Below are positions 53,441-60,830 of a stretch of DNA of 64,000 nucleotides, one piece after another. Source of the DNA: Diaminobutyricibacter sp049994905. GTDB taxonomy: Bacteria; Actinomycetota; Actinomycetes; Actinomycetales; Microbacteriaceae. The notes below the pieces were generated by a model, which was not told the DNA's origin, did no database searches, and worked only from the letters and a program-made list of their open reading frames with translations. The number at the start of each line of letters is the position of its first letter. Within the stretch, counting starts at the first letter, position 1. Location: contig NZ_CP188258.1 in NCBI RefSeq assembly GCF_049994905.1, forward strand, positions 1,364,001-1,428,000, in the 5' to 3' direction. The position numbers were made by a program, and so were the translations under genes.

Positions 53441-54979
53441 TCATGGTGGTGCGCTTTCGGGGATGCGGAGGCGTCCGCCGCGGCGGGGTGTGCGGGTGGG
53501 GTCGTGGTGTGCCGGTGGGGTGAACCAGGGGGTGTTGTCGCGCACGGTGATTTCCCAGCCGTCCTGGTGGATCCGGTGGTGATGGTGCGAGCAGAGCAGG
53601 ATGCCGTTGTTCAGGTCGGTGGGGCCGACGTCGCGGTCCCACCAGCGGATGTGGTGCGCCTGGGTGTAGGCGGGTGGATGCGGGCAGCCGGTCCAGGCGC
53701 AGCCGCCGTCGCGTTCGGCGAGGGCGTGTTTCTGGGCGGGGCTGAACAGGCGTTTGCTGCGACCGAGGTCGAGGACTTCACTGTCGCGGCCCAGCACCAG
53801 GGGGATGAGGTTGGCGTCGGCGGCGAGGCGGCGGGCGGTTCCGGCAGACACCGGAGTCGGGATCTCGTCGATCTCCGCCGCACCGGCCCCGGCACGCAGG
53901 TCGGCCAGGCTGACGCGCACGATCATCGTCACCGGCGGGGTGGTGAGACCGGTTGTGCAGCCGGCCCGGTGGCGGAAGACCTCGACGGCGCCATCCGACC
54001 GGATCTGCGCCAGACTGCGCGACTCGGGAATGTCGGTGTCGGGCGCCGTCTCACCATCAGGAACATCGGGTTCGGAACTTTCCCGGAAACACACCCCGGC
54101 ACTGGGCGTCTGCTTCTGGTCGCCGGTCGTGCGGTAGTCCTGGCTGACGTATGCGGTGATCTGGGGAACCACGTGCCCGGCCGATTCGGGGTCGAGGTAC
54201 CAGTTGATGTGGGCCATTCCGGCGCGGGTGGTGGTGATCGTCAGCGACCGGCGCCGACGCAGCATCTGTTCGCGGGGTTCGGTGCCGTCCTGGTCGAGGC
54301 GGTCCCGCACCTGGACCGCGAGTTTGCGCACCTGCTCCACCGTTAACCCCGGTGCGTGGTCCACCAGTACGCGCTCACCCATCGCACGCTGCTCCAGGGT
54401 GCAGCCCGGGCCGGTCTTCGCCAGCTCCCGGACGATCACCGCGGCCTGCTCCACCGAGAGCCGCGGTGCCGGAATGCCTTCCCGATTGGCGTCTGCGTCG
54501 ACCATGGCTGCGTCCGCAGCGTCCGCGCCCACAGGGTTACCATCGAGCAGCGCCTGGGCGAGTTCAGGGAACTCAGCCGGCAGTTCTTCGCCCTGCAGGG
54601 AGTACCGGGGAGCGGTTGCCCGCGCCACAGCACACAGCTGCCGGGCCGCGGGCAGGCTCGTTCGCCACAACTCCGCCAGCAGGGAGCCGACATCCGGGTG
54701 GCCGGCCGCCCGGACCGGGTCGGCGTCGGGATCGATACGGCGTTCCTGTTCCAGCGCGGCGACCTGCCGGAGCGCGGCCCTCTCCGCCGCCGCCCGCACA
54801 GCGCCGAGCGCGGCCAGCGATTGCACCAGCCGCTGGGCTTCCGTCAGCGACCCGGCCTGCGCATCCGACCCGGCCTGCGCATCCGACCGGGCCTGCGCAT
54901 CCGCTCTCGCCTTGATGGCGCGCAGCGCGTCGAGCGCCGCAGCGATGTCGTCGACGTCGTGGCCGGCTGGGAAGGTCAT
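53441..54979 (-). CDS. DUF222 domain protein with HNH endonuclease domain
   Basis: A 512-residue protein. DUF222 (13E12-repeat family) fills about 1-390; the C-terminal HNH domain (about 420-490) has CAWTGCPHPPAYTQAHHIRWW and LNNGILLCSHHHHRIHQDGW, with the C-x4-C...H-H...N...H-x3-H pattern complete. Such genes are numerous and mobile-looking in actinobacterial genomes, though transposition is unproven. Odd: three 18-bp repeats (54849-54902) encode A-Q-A-G-S-D near residue 30-45. The upstream 134 bases are AT-richer and contain TGTGGATAG (one mismatch to a DnaA box). ATG 54979; no ribosome site is clear. Confidence 0.9.
   Translation of the reverse strand: MTFPAGHDVDDIAAALDALRAIKARADAQARSDAQAGSDAQAGSLTEAQRLVQSLAALGAVRAAAERAALRQVAALEQERRIDPDADPVRAAGHPDVGSLLAELWRTSLPAARQLCAVARATAPRYSLQGEELPAEFPELAQALLDGNPVGADAADAAMVDADANREGIPAPRLSVEQAAVIVRELAKTGPGCTLEQRAMGERVLVDHAPGLTVEQVRKLAVQVRDRLDQDGTEPREQMLRRRRSLTITTTRAGMAHINWYLDPESAGHVVPQITAYVSQDYRTTGDQKQTPSAGVCFRESSEPDVPDGETAPDTDIPESRSLAQIRSDGAVEVFRHRAGCTTGLTTPPVTMIVRVSLADLRAGAGAAEIDEIPTPVSAGTARRLAADANLIPLVLGRDSEVLDLGRSKRLFSPAQKHALAERDGGCAWTGCPHPPAYTQAHHIRWWDRDVGPTDLNNGILLCSHHHHRIHQDGWEITVRDNTPWFTPPAHHDPTRTPRRGGRLRIPESAPP
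54849..54902 (-). repeat. Three 18-bp in-frame repeats in the DUF222/HNH gene
   Basis: Copies at 54849-54866, 54867-54884 and 54885-54902 (one base different in the last) add six residues each to the N-terminal coiled region. Confidence 0.85.
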
Positions 54980-55113
54980 GGTTTAACCCAACCAGCAGCC
55001 ACCGACAATCGCTCCGGTTTATAAACATCCCTTGATCAGCATTTTACCTGTGGATAGATTTCAGAAACGCCCGCCTGTGGAGGGATCCGCAATAGTCCCG
55101 GTCACCTCACCGA

Positions 55114-56109
55114 TCAGCGCGCGAGCAGCTCGAGAGTGTCGATGACGCGGTTGGAAAAGCCCCACTCGTTGTCGTACCATGCGACGACTTTGACGTGCTT
55201 GCCGTCGACGCGGGTGAGAGCGGCATCGAAGATCGACGAGGCGGGCAGGCCGGTGATGTCGCTCGAAACCAGGGGCTCATCGGCGTAATCCAGGATGCCC
55301 TTGAGCTTGCCGCCGGCAGCGGCACGATATGCCGCAAGCACTTCATCGCGGGTGACTTCCCTCGAGACGGTCGTGTTCAGCTCCACGATCGACCCGACGG
55401 GCACGGGAACGCGGATGGAGTCGCCCGACAGCTTGCCGTCGAGCTTGGGCAACACGAGACCGATGGCTTTGGCGGCACCGGTGGTGGTGGGAACGATGTT
55501 AACACCGGCTGCGCGAGCGCGACGGAGGTCGCGGTGCGGGCCGTCCTGCAGGTTCTGCTCCTGGGTGTATGCGTGAACGGTGGTCATGAAGCCGTGTTCG
55601 ATGCCGGCGAGGTCGTCCAGCACGGCAGCCAGTGGTGCGAGAGCGTTCGTGGTGCACGAGGCGTTGGAGACGATCACATGCTCGGCCGGGTCGTACGCAT
55701 CGGTGTTGACGCCGTAGGCGAGGGTGACGTCGGCTCCATCGGATGGTGCACTCACGAGCACACGCTTGGCACCGGCAGTGAGGTGGACGCGTGCGGCATC
55801 CGCGGAGGTGAAACGACCGGTTGACTCGAGCACGATTTCGACACCGAGTTCGGCCCACGGCAGGTTGGCGGGTTCACGCTCGGCGAGCACGATGATGCGG
55901 CGACCATCCACGATGAGGTCGGATCCGTCGACCTCGACGGATCGGCCCAGGCGACCGTTCGTGCTGTCGTACTTGAGCAGGTGCGCGAGGGTTTCGGGAG
56001 CGGTCAGGTCGTTGACGGCAACGACCTCGAGGTCGCTGTTGCGTTCGAGGAGGGCGCGCAGGCTGTTTCGTCCGATACGGCCGAATCCGTTGATGGCGAT
56101 GCGGGTCAT
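55114..56109 (-). CDS. gap: Glyceraldehyde-3-phosphate dehydrogenase, type I
   Basis: A 331-residue enzyme: NAD-binding INGFGRIGRNSLRAL, VNDLTAPETLAHLLKYDS, catalytic loop SNASCTTNALAPL with Cys 152, VHAYTQEQNLQDGPHRDLRRARAA and WYDNEWGFSNRVIDTL. Asp at the end of strand 2 (VAVND) suggests NAD. It oxidises glyceraldehyde 3-phosphate to 1,3-bisphosphoglycerate. It is not beside pgk or tpi, so it may be a second copy with its own regulation; the genome's main gap gene cannot be seen here. AAAGGAA precedes ATG 56109. Two direct repeats upstream may be regulator sites. Confidence 0.95.
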   Translation of the reverse strand: MTRIAINGFGRIGRNSLRALLERNSDLEVVAVNDLTAPETLAHLLKYDSTNGRLGRSVEVDGSDLIVDGRRIIVLAEREPANLPWAELGVEIVLESTGRFTSADAARVHLTAGAKRVLVSAPSDGADVTLAYGVNTDAYDPAEHVIVSNASCTTNALAPLAAVLDDLAGIEHGFMTTVHAYTQEQNLQDGPHRDLRRARAAGVNIVPTTTGAAKAIGLVLPKLDGKLSGDSIRVPVPVGSIVELNTTVSREVTRDEVLAAYRAAAGGKLKGILDYADEPLVSSDITGLPASSIFDAALTRVDGKHVKVVAWYDNEWGFSNRVIDTLELLAR

Positions 56110-56185
56110 AGAAGGGTTCCTTTCGTTCTGCCGTCCATGCTCGCCCGGCGGCGCCCCAGCCAACAGTGGCCTGAACGACACTATG

Positions 56186-56234
56186 CGCAAGAATCACGCC
56201 ACACCGTGAGACAGCCGACGCAAGATTCACGCCA
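56186..56234. promoter_or_regulatory. Pair of 16-bp direct repeats upstream of gap, possible regulator sites
   Basis: CGCAAGAATCACGCCA (56186-56201) and CGCAAGATTCACGCCA (56219-56234) differ at one base and begin 33 bases apart, about three helix turns. They lie 77-125 bases before the gap start. Paired direct repeats are typical of AraC-type binding, and the adjacent gene encodes such a regulator. Confidence 0.5.
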
Positions 56235-56243
56235 GCGGCCTAC

Positions 56244-56294
56244 TGCGCCCCAGCTGCGCCCCAGCAGCGCCTCAGCAGCGCCCCAGAAGCGCCC
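56244..56294. repeat. 11-bp tandem repeats between gap and the GlxA-type gene
   Basis: Four units of (T/A)GCGCC(C/T)CAG(C/A) at 56244, 56255, 56266 and 56277, plus a partial. The first two are identical. They end about 30 bases before the regulator's stop. Confidence 0.8.
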
Positions 56295-56322
56295 GGTCCG
56301 TTACACCGGCCGGCTACCGTCC

Positions 56323-57270
56323 TCAGGCAGAAAAGGTATGCCGGTATTCGGTCGGTGAGGTGCCGAGGATGCGTTGGAAATGCATCCGGAGATTCGCACC
56401 GGTACCGAGGCCCACGCGATCTGCGATCTGCTCGACACCGAGGTCGGTGCGCTCGAGGAGCTCGCGAGCGAGATCCACCCGTGCACGCAACACCCACTGC
56501 ATCGGTGTGTAACCCGTGTCTTCGATGAACCGCCGCGAGAAGGTCCGCGCAGATACGCGAGCATTGCGGGCCAGCGCCTCCAGGGTCAGCGGTTCGGCCA
56601 GATGTGCAAGTGCCCACTCGCGCGTCCCCGCGAAGACGTCGCCGAGAGGTTCGGGCATGCTCCGCGGAACATACTGCGCCTGGCCCCCGCTGCGATACGG
56701 TGCGGCCACGAGCCGTCTCGCGACGAGGTTGGAGAGCCCGACCCCGTGGTCGCGCCGCACCAGGTGCAGGCACAGGTCGATCCCGGATGCGGCCCCCGCC
56801 GAGGTGAGCACGTCGCCTTCGTCGACGAACAAAACATTCTCGTCGACATGCACGAGCGGATGCTTCACAGCGAGCGCCTGCGCGTAATGCCAGTGCGTGG
56901 TCGCACGCTTGCCGTCGAGGAGGCCGGTGGCCGCCAGGGCGAACGCACCGGTCGAGATCGCGGCGAGACGGGCGCCGCGTTCGTGGGCAGCGGTGAGCGC
57001 CCGCACGACCGAGGCGGGCGGTTCTGTGGATGCAGGCTCACGGTACCCGGGAATGAAGATGGTGTCGGCGAGATCGAACGCTTCGAGCCCATCGGCGACG
57101 TGATACGAGAGGCCGTCGCCACCGCTGACGAGTCCGGGTGCTGCACCACACACCCGCACGTCGTATGGCATGCTCGGACGGTTCGAGAAGACCTGCGCGG
57201 GGATGCCGACATCGAGCGGCTTGGCACCCTCGAGGACGAGCACGGCGACATGATGGATGGTCCGACTCAT
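56323..57270 (-). CDS. GlxA-family (DJ-1/PfpI plus AraC) transcriptional regulator
   Basis: A 315-residue regulator. N-terminal class-I glutamine-amidotransferase-like domain (about 5-170): VLVLEGAKPLDVGIPAQVF, FIPGYR, then AAISTGAFALAATGLLDGKRATTHW. In relatives the nucleophile elbow reads (S)-x-C-T-G-A-F; here it is I-S-T-G-A-F, so the cysteine is replaced and the domain is a ligand sensor rather than an enzyme. C-terminal AraC helix-turn-helix pair (about 215-310) with LARNARVSARTFSRRF and IADRVGLGTGANLRMHFQR. A strong GAAGGAG site precedes ATG 57270. It probably controls gap through the direct repeats. Confidence 0.9.
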   Translation of the reverse strand: MSRTIHHVAVLVLEGAKPLDVGIPAQVFSNRPSMPYDVRVCGAAPGLVSGGDGLSYHVADGLEAFDLADTIFIPGYREPASTEPPASVVRALTAAHERGARLAAISTGAFALAATGLLDGKRATTHWHYAQALAVKHPLVHVDENVLFVDEGDVLTSAGAASGIDLCLHLVRRDHGVGLSNLVARRLVAAPYRSGGQAQYVPRSMPEPLGDVFAGTREWALAHLAEPLTLEALARNARVSARTFSRRFIEDTGYTPMQWVLRARVDLARELLERTDLGVEQIADRVGLGTGANLRMHFQRILGTSPTEYRHTFSA

Positions 57271-57354
57271 CGGGTCTCCTTCGACTCGAAAGCTCAGAAA
57301 ACTGGGCGCAGCCGTTGCTCGACGCCGCTGATGCGCTCGTCGGCGGGTCCGCGC

Positions 57355-58824
57355 CTATTCTGTACCAGTCAGCGGTTCGGCAGTAGTCCGCGGTTTCGCC
57401 GACGCAGGCGATTTCGCCGATGAAGCCGACTTCGCCGATGAAGCCGATTTCCGCGACGTCGCCGTGGTTCTGGTCGCAGCTGCTGCAGCTGCAGGGGCAG
57501 CAGCGCGGCCGGAAACGCTCCGTTTCGCGGGGGCGCGGCGTGCAGGTGCGCTGGGGGCGGCATCCACCACCCGCGCAGCGTCGGCCGCCGCAGGCGTGAG
57601 CGGCGTGAGCCGGGCGAGCTGCGTCACGTGACCCGGGTTCAGCTCGTCGAGCGATGCGACACCGAGGAGGCGCATCGTGCGGGCGATCTGTCCGGCGAGG
57701 ATCTCGATGGTGCGGTCGACGCCTTCGCGGCCGCCGGCCATCAGGCCGTAGAGGTAGGCGCGCCCGATCATCGTGAACCGCGCACCGAGGGCGATCGCGG
57801 CAACGATGTCGGCACCCGACATGATGCCCGTATCCAGGTGGACTTCGGTGTCGCGCCCGACCTCCCGCACGACATCCGGCAGGAGGTGGAACGGGATGGG
57901 CGCGCGGTCGAGTTGGCGACCACCGTGGTTCGACAACGTGATGCCGTCGACGCCCAGCGCGGCGAGCTTCTTCGCGTCGTCGAGGTTCTGCACGCCCTTG
58001 ACGACAAGCTTGCCGGGCCATTGGTCCTTGATCCACGCGAGGTCTTCGAAGGTGACGGACGGGTCGAACATCGAGTCGAGGAGGGCGGCGACGGTGCCCG
58101 ACCAGCGGTCGAGCGAAGCGAAGGCGAGGGGTTCGGTCGTGAGGAAGTTGATCCACCAGGCTGGACGCGGGATGGCGTTGACGATCGTCTTCGGGGTGAG
58201 GGTCGGCGGGATGGTCATGCCGTTGCGGGTGTCGCGCAGCCGCTGGCCGGCGACCGGTACGTCGACCGTCACGAGAAGGGTGTCGAACCCGGCGGCAGCG
58301 GCCCGCTCGACGAGGGCCATCGAGCGCTCGCGGTCTTTCCACATGTACAGCTGGAACCAGTTGCGCCCTTCGGGGTTCGCCGCTTTCACGTCCTCGATGG
58401 ATGCGGTGCCCATCGTGGACAGCGAGAAGGGGATGCCCGCAGCACCGGCCGCGGCGGCACCGGCACGCTCGCCTTCGGTCTGCATCATGCGCGTGAACCC
58501 GGTCGGCGCGATGCCGAACGGGAGCGCCACCCGGGCGCCGAGCACCTCACGAGAGGTATCGACGGTCGAGACGTCGCGGAGGATCGAGGGGTTGAACTGG
58601 ATGTCCTCGAAAGCCTGGCGGGCACGGGCGAGCGAGATCTCCGCCTCCGCTGCGCCCTCGGTGTAGTCGAACGCGGCCTTGGGGGTGCGCCGTTTGGCAA
58701 TCGCACGGAGGTCGGCGATCGTGAGTGCGGCATCGAGGCGCCGCTTCTTGCCGTCGAGCTCCGGCTTCTTGAATTTCATCAGGGGGGCGAGATCGCGGGG
58801 GCGGGGAATTCGGCGTTCAACCAT
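57355..58824 (-). CDS. lldD: FMN-dependent alpha-hydroxy acid dehydrogenase (L-lactate dehydrogenase-like) with extra C-terminal tail
   Basis: A 489-residue enzyme; the FMN barrel ends near 400. It has the N-terminal RRTPKAAFDYTEGAAEAE, GIAPTGFTRMM, WFQLYMWKDR (substrate Tyr), LVTVDVPVAGQRLRD and the catalytic SNHGGRQLDRAP (His base plus Arg), then GIMSGADIVAAIALGA. By family it oxidises L-lactate or a related 2-hydroxy acid to the keto acid. The last 90 residues are an odd Ala/Lys/Ser/Thr-rich tail with KSASSA repeats, positively charged and likely disordered. ATG 58824 overlaps the stop of the upstream regulator by 8 bases, forming an lldR-lldD operon. Confidence 0.9.
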   Translation of the reverse strand: MVERRIPRPRDLAPLMKFKKPELDGKKRRLDAALTIADLRAIAKRRTPKAAFDYTEGAAEAEISLARARQAFEDIQFNPSILRDVSTVDTSREVLGARVALPFGIAPTGFTRMMQTEGERAGAAAAGAAGIPFSLSTMGTASIEDVKAANPEGRNWFQLYMWKDRERSMALVERAAAAGFDTLLVTVDVPVAGQRLRDTRNGMTIPPTLTPKTIVNAIPRPAWWINFLTTEPLAFASLDRWSGTVAALLDSMFDPSVTFEDLAWIKDQWPGKLVVKGVQNLDDAKKLAALGVDGITLSNHGGRQLDRAPIPFHLLPDVVREVGRDTEVHLDTGIMSGADIVAAIALGARFTMIGRAYLYGLMAGGREGVDRTIEILAGQIARTMRLLGVASLDELNPGHVTQLARLTPLTPAAADAARVVDAAPSAPARRAPAKRSVSGRAAAPAAAAAATRTTATSRKSASSAKSASSAKSPASAKPRTTAEPLTGTE

Positions 58825-59659
58825 GGTGCGTGATCCTGTCTGCGTTCTGGGCGGTCGTGGCGTTTTGGGCGTTGGGGGCGGTCTGGGCGTTCTGGGCGAT
58901 TTGGGCGTTGGGGGCGTTCTGGGCGTTAGGTGCGGCCGTTGCGGAGGTGAGGCGTGAGTCGCGGTAGTAGCCGCTGATGTGGTCGTGGACGAGCGTGCGC
59001 GCGAGGTCCGCATGGCCGGCGCGGATGGCCGACACGAGGCCGCGGTGCTCGTCACGCAGGCGGGCGGCCATGCCATCCCAGTCGGGCTGCCGTTCGGCGC
59101 CGGCACGCACGTAGCCTTCGATCGAGGTGCGAAGACCGGCCATCACGGCCGAGACGACCTGATTGCCTGCAGCGACGGCGAGGGCGAGATGGAATTGTGC
59201 GTCGAGGGCGAGGAATTCCTGCGGAGTCAGCCGGGGAGCATCCATGGCGTCGAGGAGCTGCAGCGCGTCCGCGAGGCCGGGGGCATCGGCACGATCGGAG
59301 GCGAGATCGGCCAGCTCGCCCACGACGGCGGTCTCGAGCAGGAGGCGGGTGCGCACGACGTCGGCGACCGGGAAGCCGCTGGCCGCGACCTGCAGCCGCA
59401 TGAGCGCCTGCATTCCGCCGTTCGGCCGGGCGACGATGATCGCTCCCGAGGTGGGTCCTGACCCGGTCTGCGTGCGGATGAGCCCCATGACTTCGAGCAC
59501 CCGCACGGCTTCGCGCACACTCGACCGTCCGACGTCGAGTTCGCTTGCGAGCGCTCGCTCGGGCGGAAGGTGATCGCCGGGCTGCAGACGGCCTTCGACG
59601 AGCTGCGTCTCGATGTGGGAGAGGACCAGTTCCCACGCGCGACGGTCGGCGACGGTCAT
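58817..59659 (-). CDS. lldR: FadR-type GntR regulator (LldR-like) with an NAQ-repeat tail
   Basis: A 280-residue regulator. Winged helix about 1-75 (LVEGRLQPGDHLPPERALASELDVGRSSVREAVRVLEVMGLI, split at the PPERxLAxxLxVSRxxVREA motif) and FCD ligand domain about 95-235, with D-x3-H (LDAQFHLAL) and later H residues (DEHRGL, HDHISGYY) for metal and effector. The tail (about 242-275) is a run of N-A-Q/N-A-P repeats from a 9-bp unit. It should bind the two palindromes upstream and be released by lactate. A GGAGGC site precedes ATG 59659. Overlaps lldD by 8 bases. Confidence 0.9.
   Translation of the reverse strand: MTVADRRAWELVLSHIETQLVEGRLQPGDHLPPERALASELDVGRSSVREAVRVLEVMGLIRTQTGSGPTSGAIIVARPNGGMQALMRLQVAASGFPVADVVRTRLLLETAVVGELADLASDRADAPGLADALQLLDAMDAPRLTPQEFLALDAQFHLALAVAAGNQVVSAVMAGLRTSIEGYVRAGAERQPDWDGMAARLRDEHRGLVSAIRAGHADLARTLVHDHISGYYRDSRLTSATAAPNAQNAPNAQIAQNAQTAPNAQNATTAQNADRITHHG
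58838..58935 (-). repeat. 9-bp tandem repeats coding the Asn/Ala/Gln tail of the GntR regulator
   Basis: About eleven imperfect units of the type GCGTTCTGG/GCGTTGGGG on the plus strand, read as N-A-Q and N-A-P on the minus strand. Units are in frame so the number can change without breaking the gene or its overlap with lldD. Confidence 0.85.
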
Positions 59660-59672
59660 GGCGCCTCCGGTA

Positions 59673-59700
59673 CTGGTCGAATCGTGCTGGTCGAATGGTG
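59673..59700 (-). repeat. Two 14-bp direct repeats in the lldR leader
   Basis: CTGGTCGAAT(C/G)GTG twice in a row (59673-59686 and 59687-59700), between the regulator start and its operators. A shortened third copy (CTGGTG) follows. Confidence 0.75.
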
Positions 59701-59715
59701 CTGGTGCTGCTCAAG

Positions 59716-59750
59716 TGTGGTCAGACCACATGTGGTCCGACCACAGACTA
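59716..59750 (-). promoter_or_regulatory. lldRD promoter with two abutting palindromic operators
   Basis: TGTGGTCAGACCACA (59716-59730) and TGTGGTCCGACCACA (59731-59745) are two 15-bp palindromes laid end to end. Their core TGGTC-N-GACCA fits the TNGTNNNACNA site known for corynebacterial LldR. Minus-strand TAGTCT (59745-59750) is a -10 box whose transcript start would fall in the second operator, so bound repressor would block it. Confidence 0.75.
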
Positions 59751-59800
59751 ACGCACTATCGCCCCCGTCGCCAGAGGAAGGCCAGTGGCCGAGTGCCGCC

Positions 59801-60622
59801 CTACTGGCCGGCGGGAAGGATCCGCGTGAAGTGGTGCGCCACACCCTGCCACACAGTCGTGATCTCGACCGGTCGGCCGGGCGCCGGTGCCTGGATGAGC
59901 ACGCCGCCGCCCAGGTACAGGCCGATGTGCTCGTCGTCGTCGAACACCACGAGGTCGCCCGGCCGCGCCTGCGCCTCCGAGATTCGGGAACCGACCACAT
60001 CCTGTGCGCTGACCAGGTGGGTGAGTTGGATGCCGACCGCGGCATACGAGACCATGGTCAGCCCTGAGCAGTCGATGCCGTCATGCGTGCTGCCGTCGAG
60101 CACGTAGGGGTCGCCGAGGTAGGTGAGGGCGGTGGCGAGGATCTTCTGCCGTGGACCGCCGAGCTGGAGGGCAGCAGCGATGGCGCTTCCGGCCTGCGCC
60201 CCGGCATCACCGCCCTGGGCCGACACGATGCCGGCGAGCGCCGAGGCCACGGGATCGTCCCGCTGCCCGATCGGTGAGGTGACGGATCCCGAGACCGTGA
60301 GGGCCTGCAGGTGGCGTTCGGCAGCGACTGCGCCCGGCTCCGTGCTGGCGACGGTACCGATCTGGTCGGCGGCGCGGGTGTCCACTGCGGCATTCGCCGG
60401 AAGAGCGAACATCAGGCTGCAGACGAGGCCGGCGGATGCCGCGGATGCGGTGAGGGCGGTGCGACGACCGAACTCACCGGGATGCCCAGCTTTCGCACGG
60501 GGTGCAGGAGTCGCGGCTCTGAGTTCTGGTGCTGCCTTGTGGCGCGTGGCCGGCTCCGCCTTGTGGCGCTTGGCGGGGGTCGCCCGACGCCGGCCGTGGG
60601 CCGCGTTCTCTCTGTGCTGCAT
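59801..60622 (-). CDS. Secreted NlpC/P60 peptidoglycan endopeptidase
   Basis: A 273-residue exported protein. A long basic N-terminus (RRRATPAKRHK and two RHKA repeats, about 1-60) precedes a signal segment (ALTASAASAGLVCSLMFALP, about 62-81) with likely cleavage at ANA-A (about 84). After an Ala-rich linker, the NlpC/P60 domain (about 165-273) has DGIDCSGLTMVSYAAVG with the catalytic Cys, RPGDLVVFDDDEHIGLYLGGG with the catalytic His, and VLIQAP. It would cut D-Glu-meso-DAP-type bonds in the wall stem peptide. GGAG lies 5-6 bases before ATG 60622. The 208-base region upstream contains two small hairpins but no riboswitch I can recognise. Confidence 0.9.
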   Translation of the reverse strand: MQHRENAAHGRRRATPAKRHKAEPATRHKAAPELRAATPAPRAKAGHPGEFGRRTALTASAASAGLVCSLMFALPANAAVDTRAADQIGTVASTEPGAVAAERHLQALTVSGSVTSPIGQRDDPVASALAGIVSAQGGDAGAQAGSAIAAALQLGGPRQKILATALTYLGDPYVLDGSTHDGIDCSGLTMVSYAAVGIQLTHLVSAQDVVGSRISEAQARPGDLVVFDDDEHIGLYLGGGVLIQAPAPGRPVEITTVWQGVAHHFTRILPAGQ

Positions 60623-60786
60623 TGTGCTCCAACGTGCTGTCGTCTCGCTCCCCGGGCGACGCTGACGGCCTGCGCGGATCTGGCACAGACCGTCTACCAC
60701 CCTAACGTGGGCCAGCTGGGGAGCGTCCGGACACGCAGCGGATACGCGGGGCACGATCCTTCGGAACCGCACAGGTTCGCGGGCGC

Positions 60787-60801
60787 CGGGCTTTCAGCCC
60801 G
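60787..60801. terminator. Small hairpin downstream of the DHA2 exporter gene
   Basis: CGGGCT and AGCCCG form a 6-bp stem with a 3-base loop, 29 bases after the exporter stop. No T-run. A weak terminator candidate. Confidence 0.35.
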
Positions 60802-60830
60802 TTCCGGTTCGGGATGCCGGGGCTCGCCGC

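Noticed and set aside
53222..54346. Open frame starting in the minisatellite with VGGIM/VRGIV pentapeptides, suggestive of a repeat protein
   Set aside because: The pentapeptides come only from the 15-bp unit, lack the A(D/N)Lxx pattern, and the frame then runs antisense through the HNH gene.
60623..60780. Possible c-di-AMP (ydaO-type) riboswitch before the NlpC/P60 gene
   Set aside because: Such genes often have one, and GTCAGC plus small hairpins are present, but I could not align the conserved ydaO core blocks. A covariance-model search would decide.
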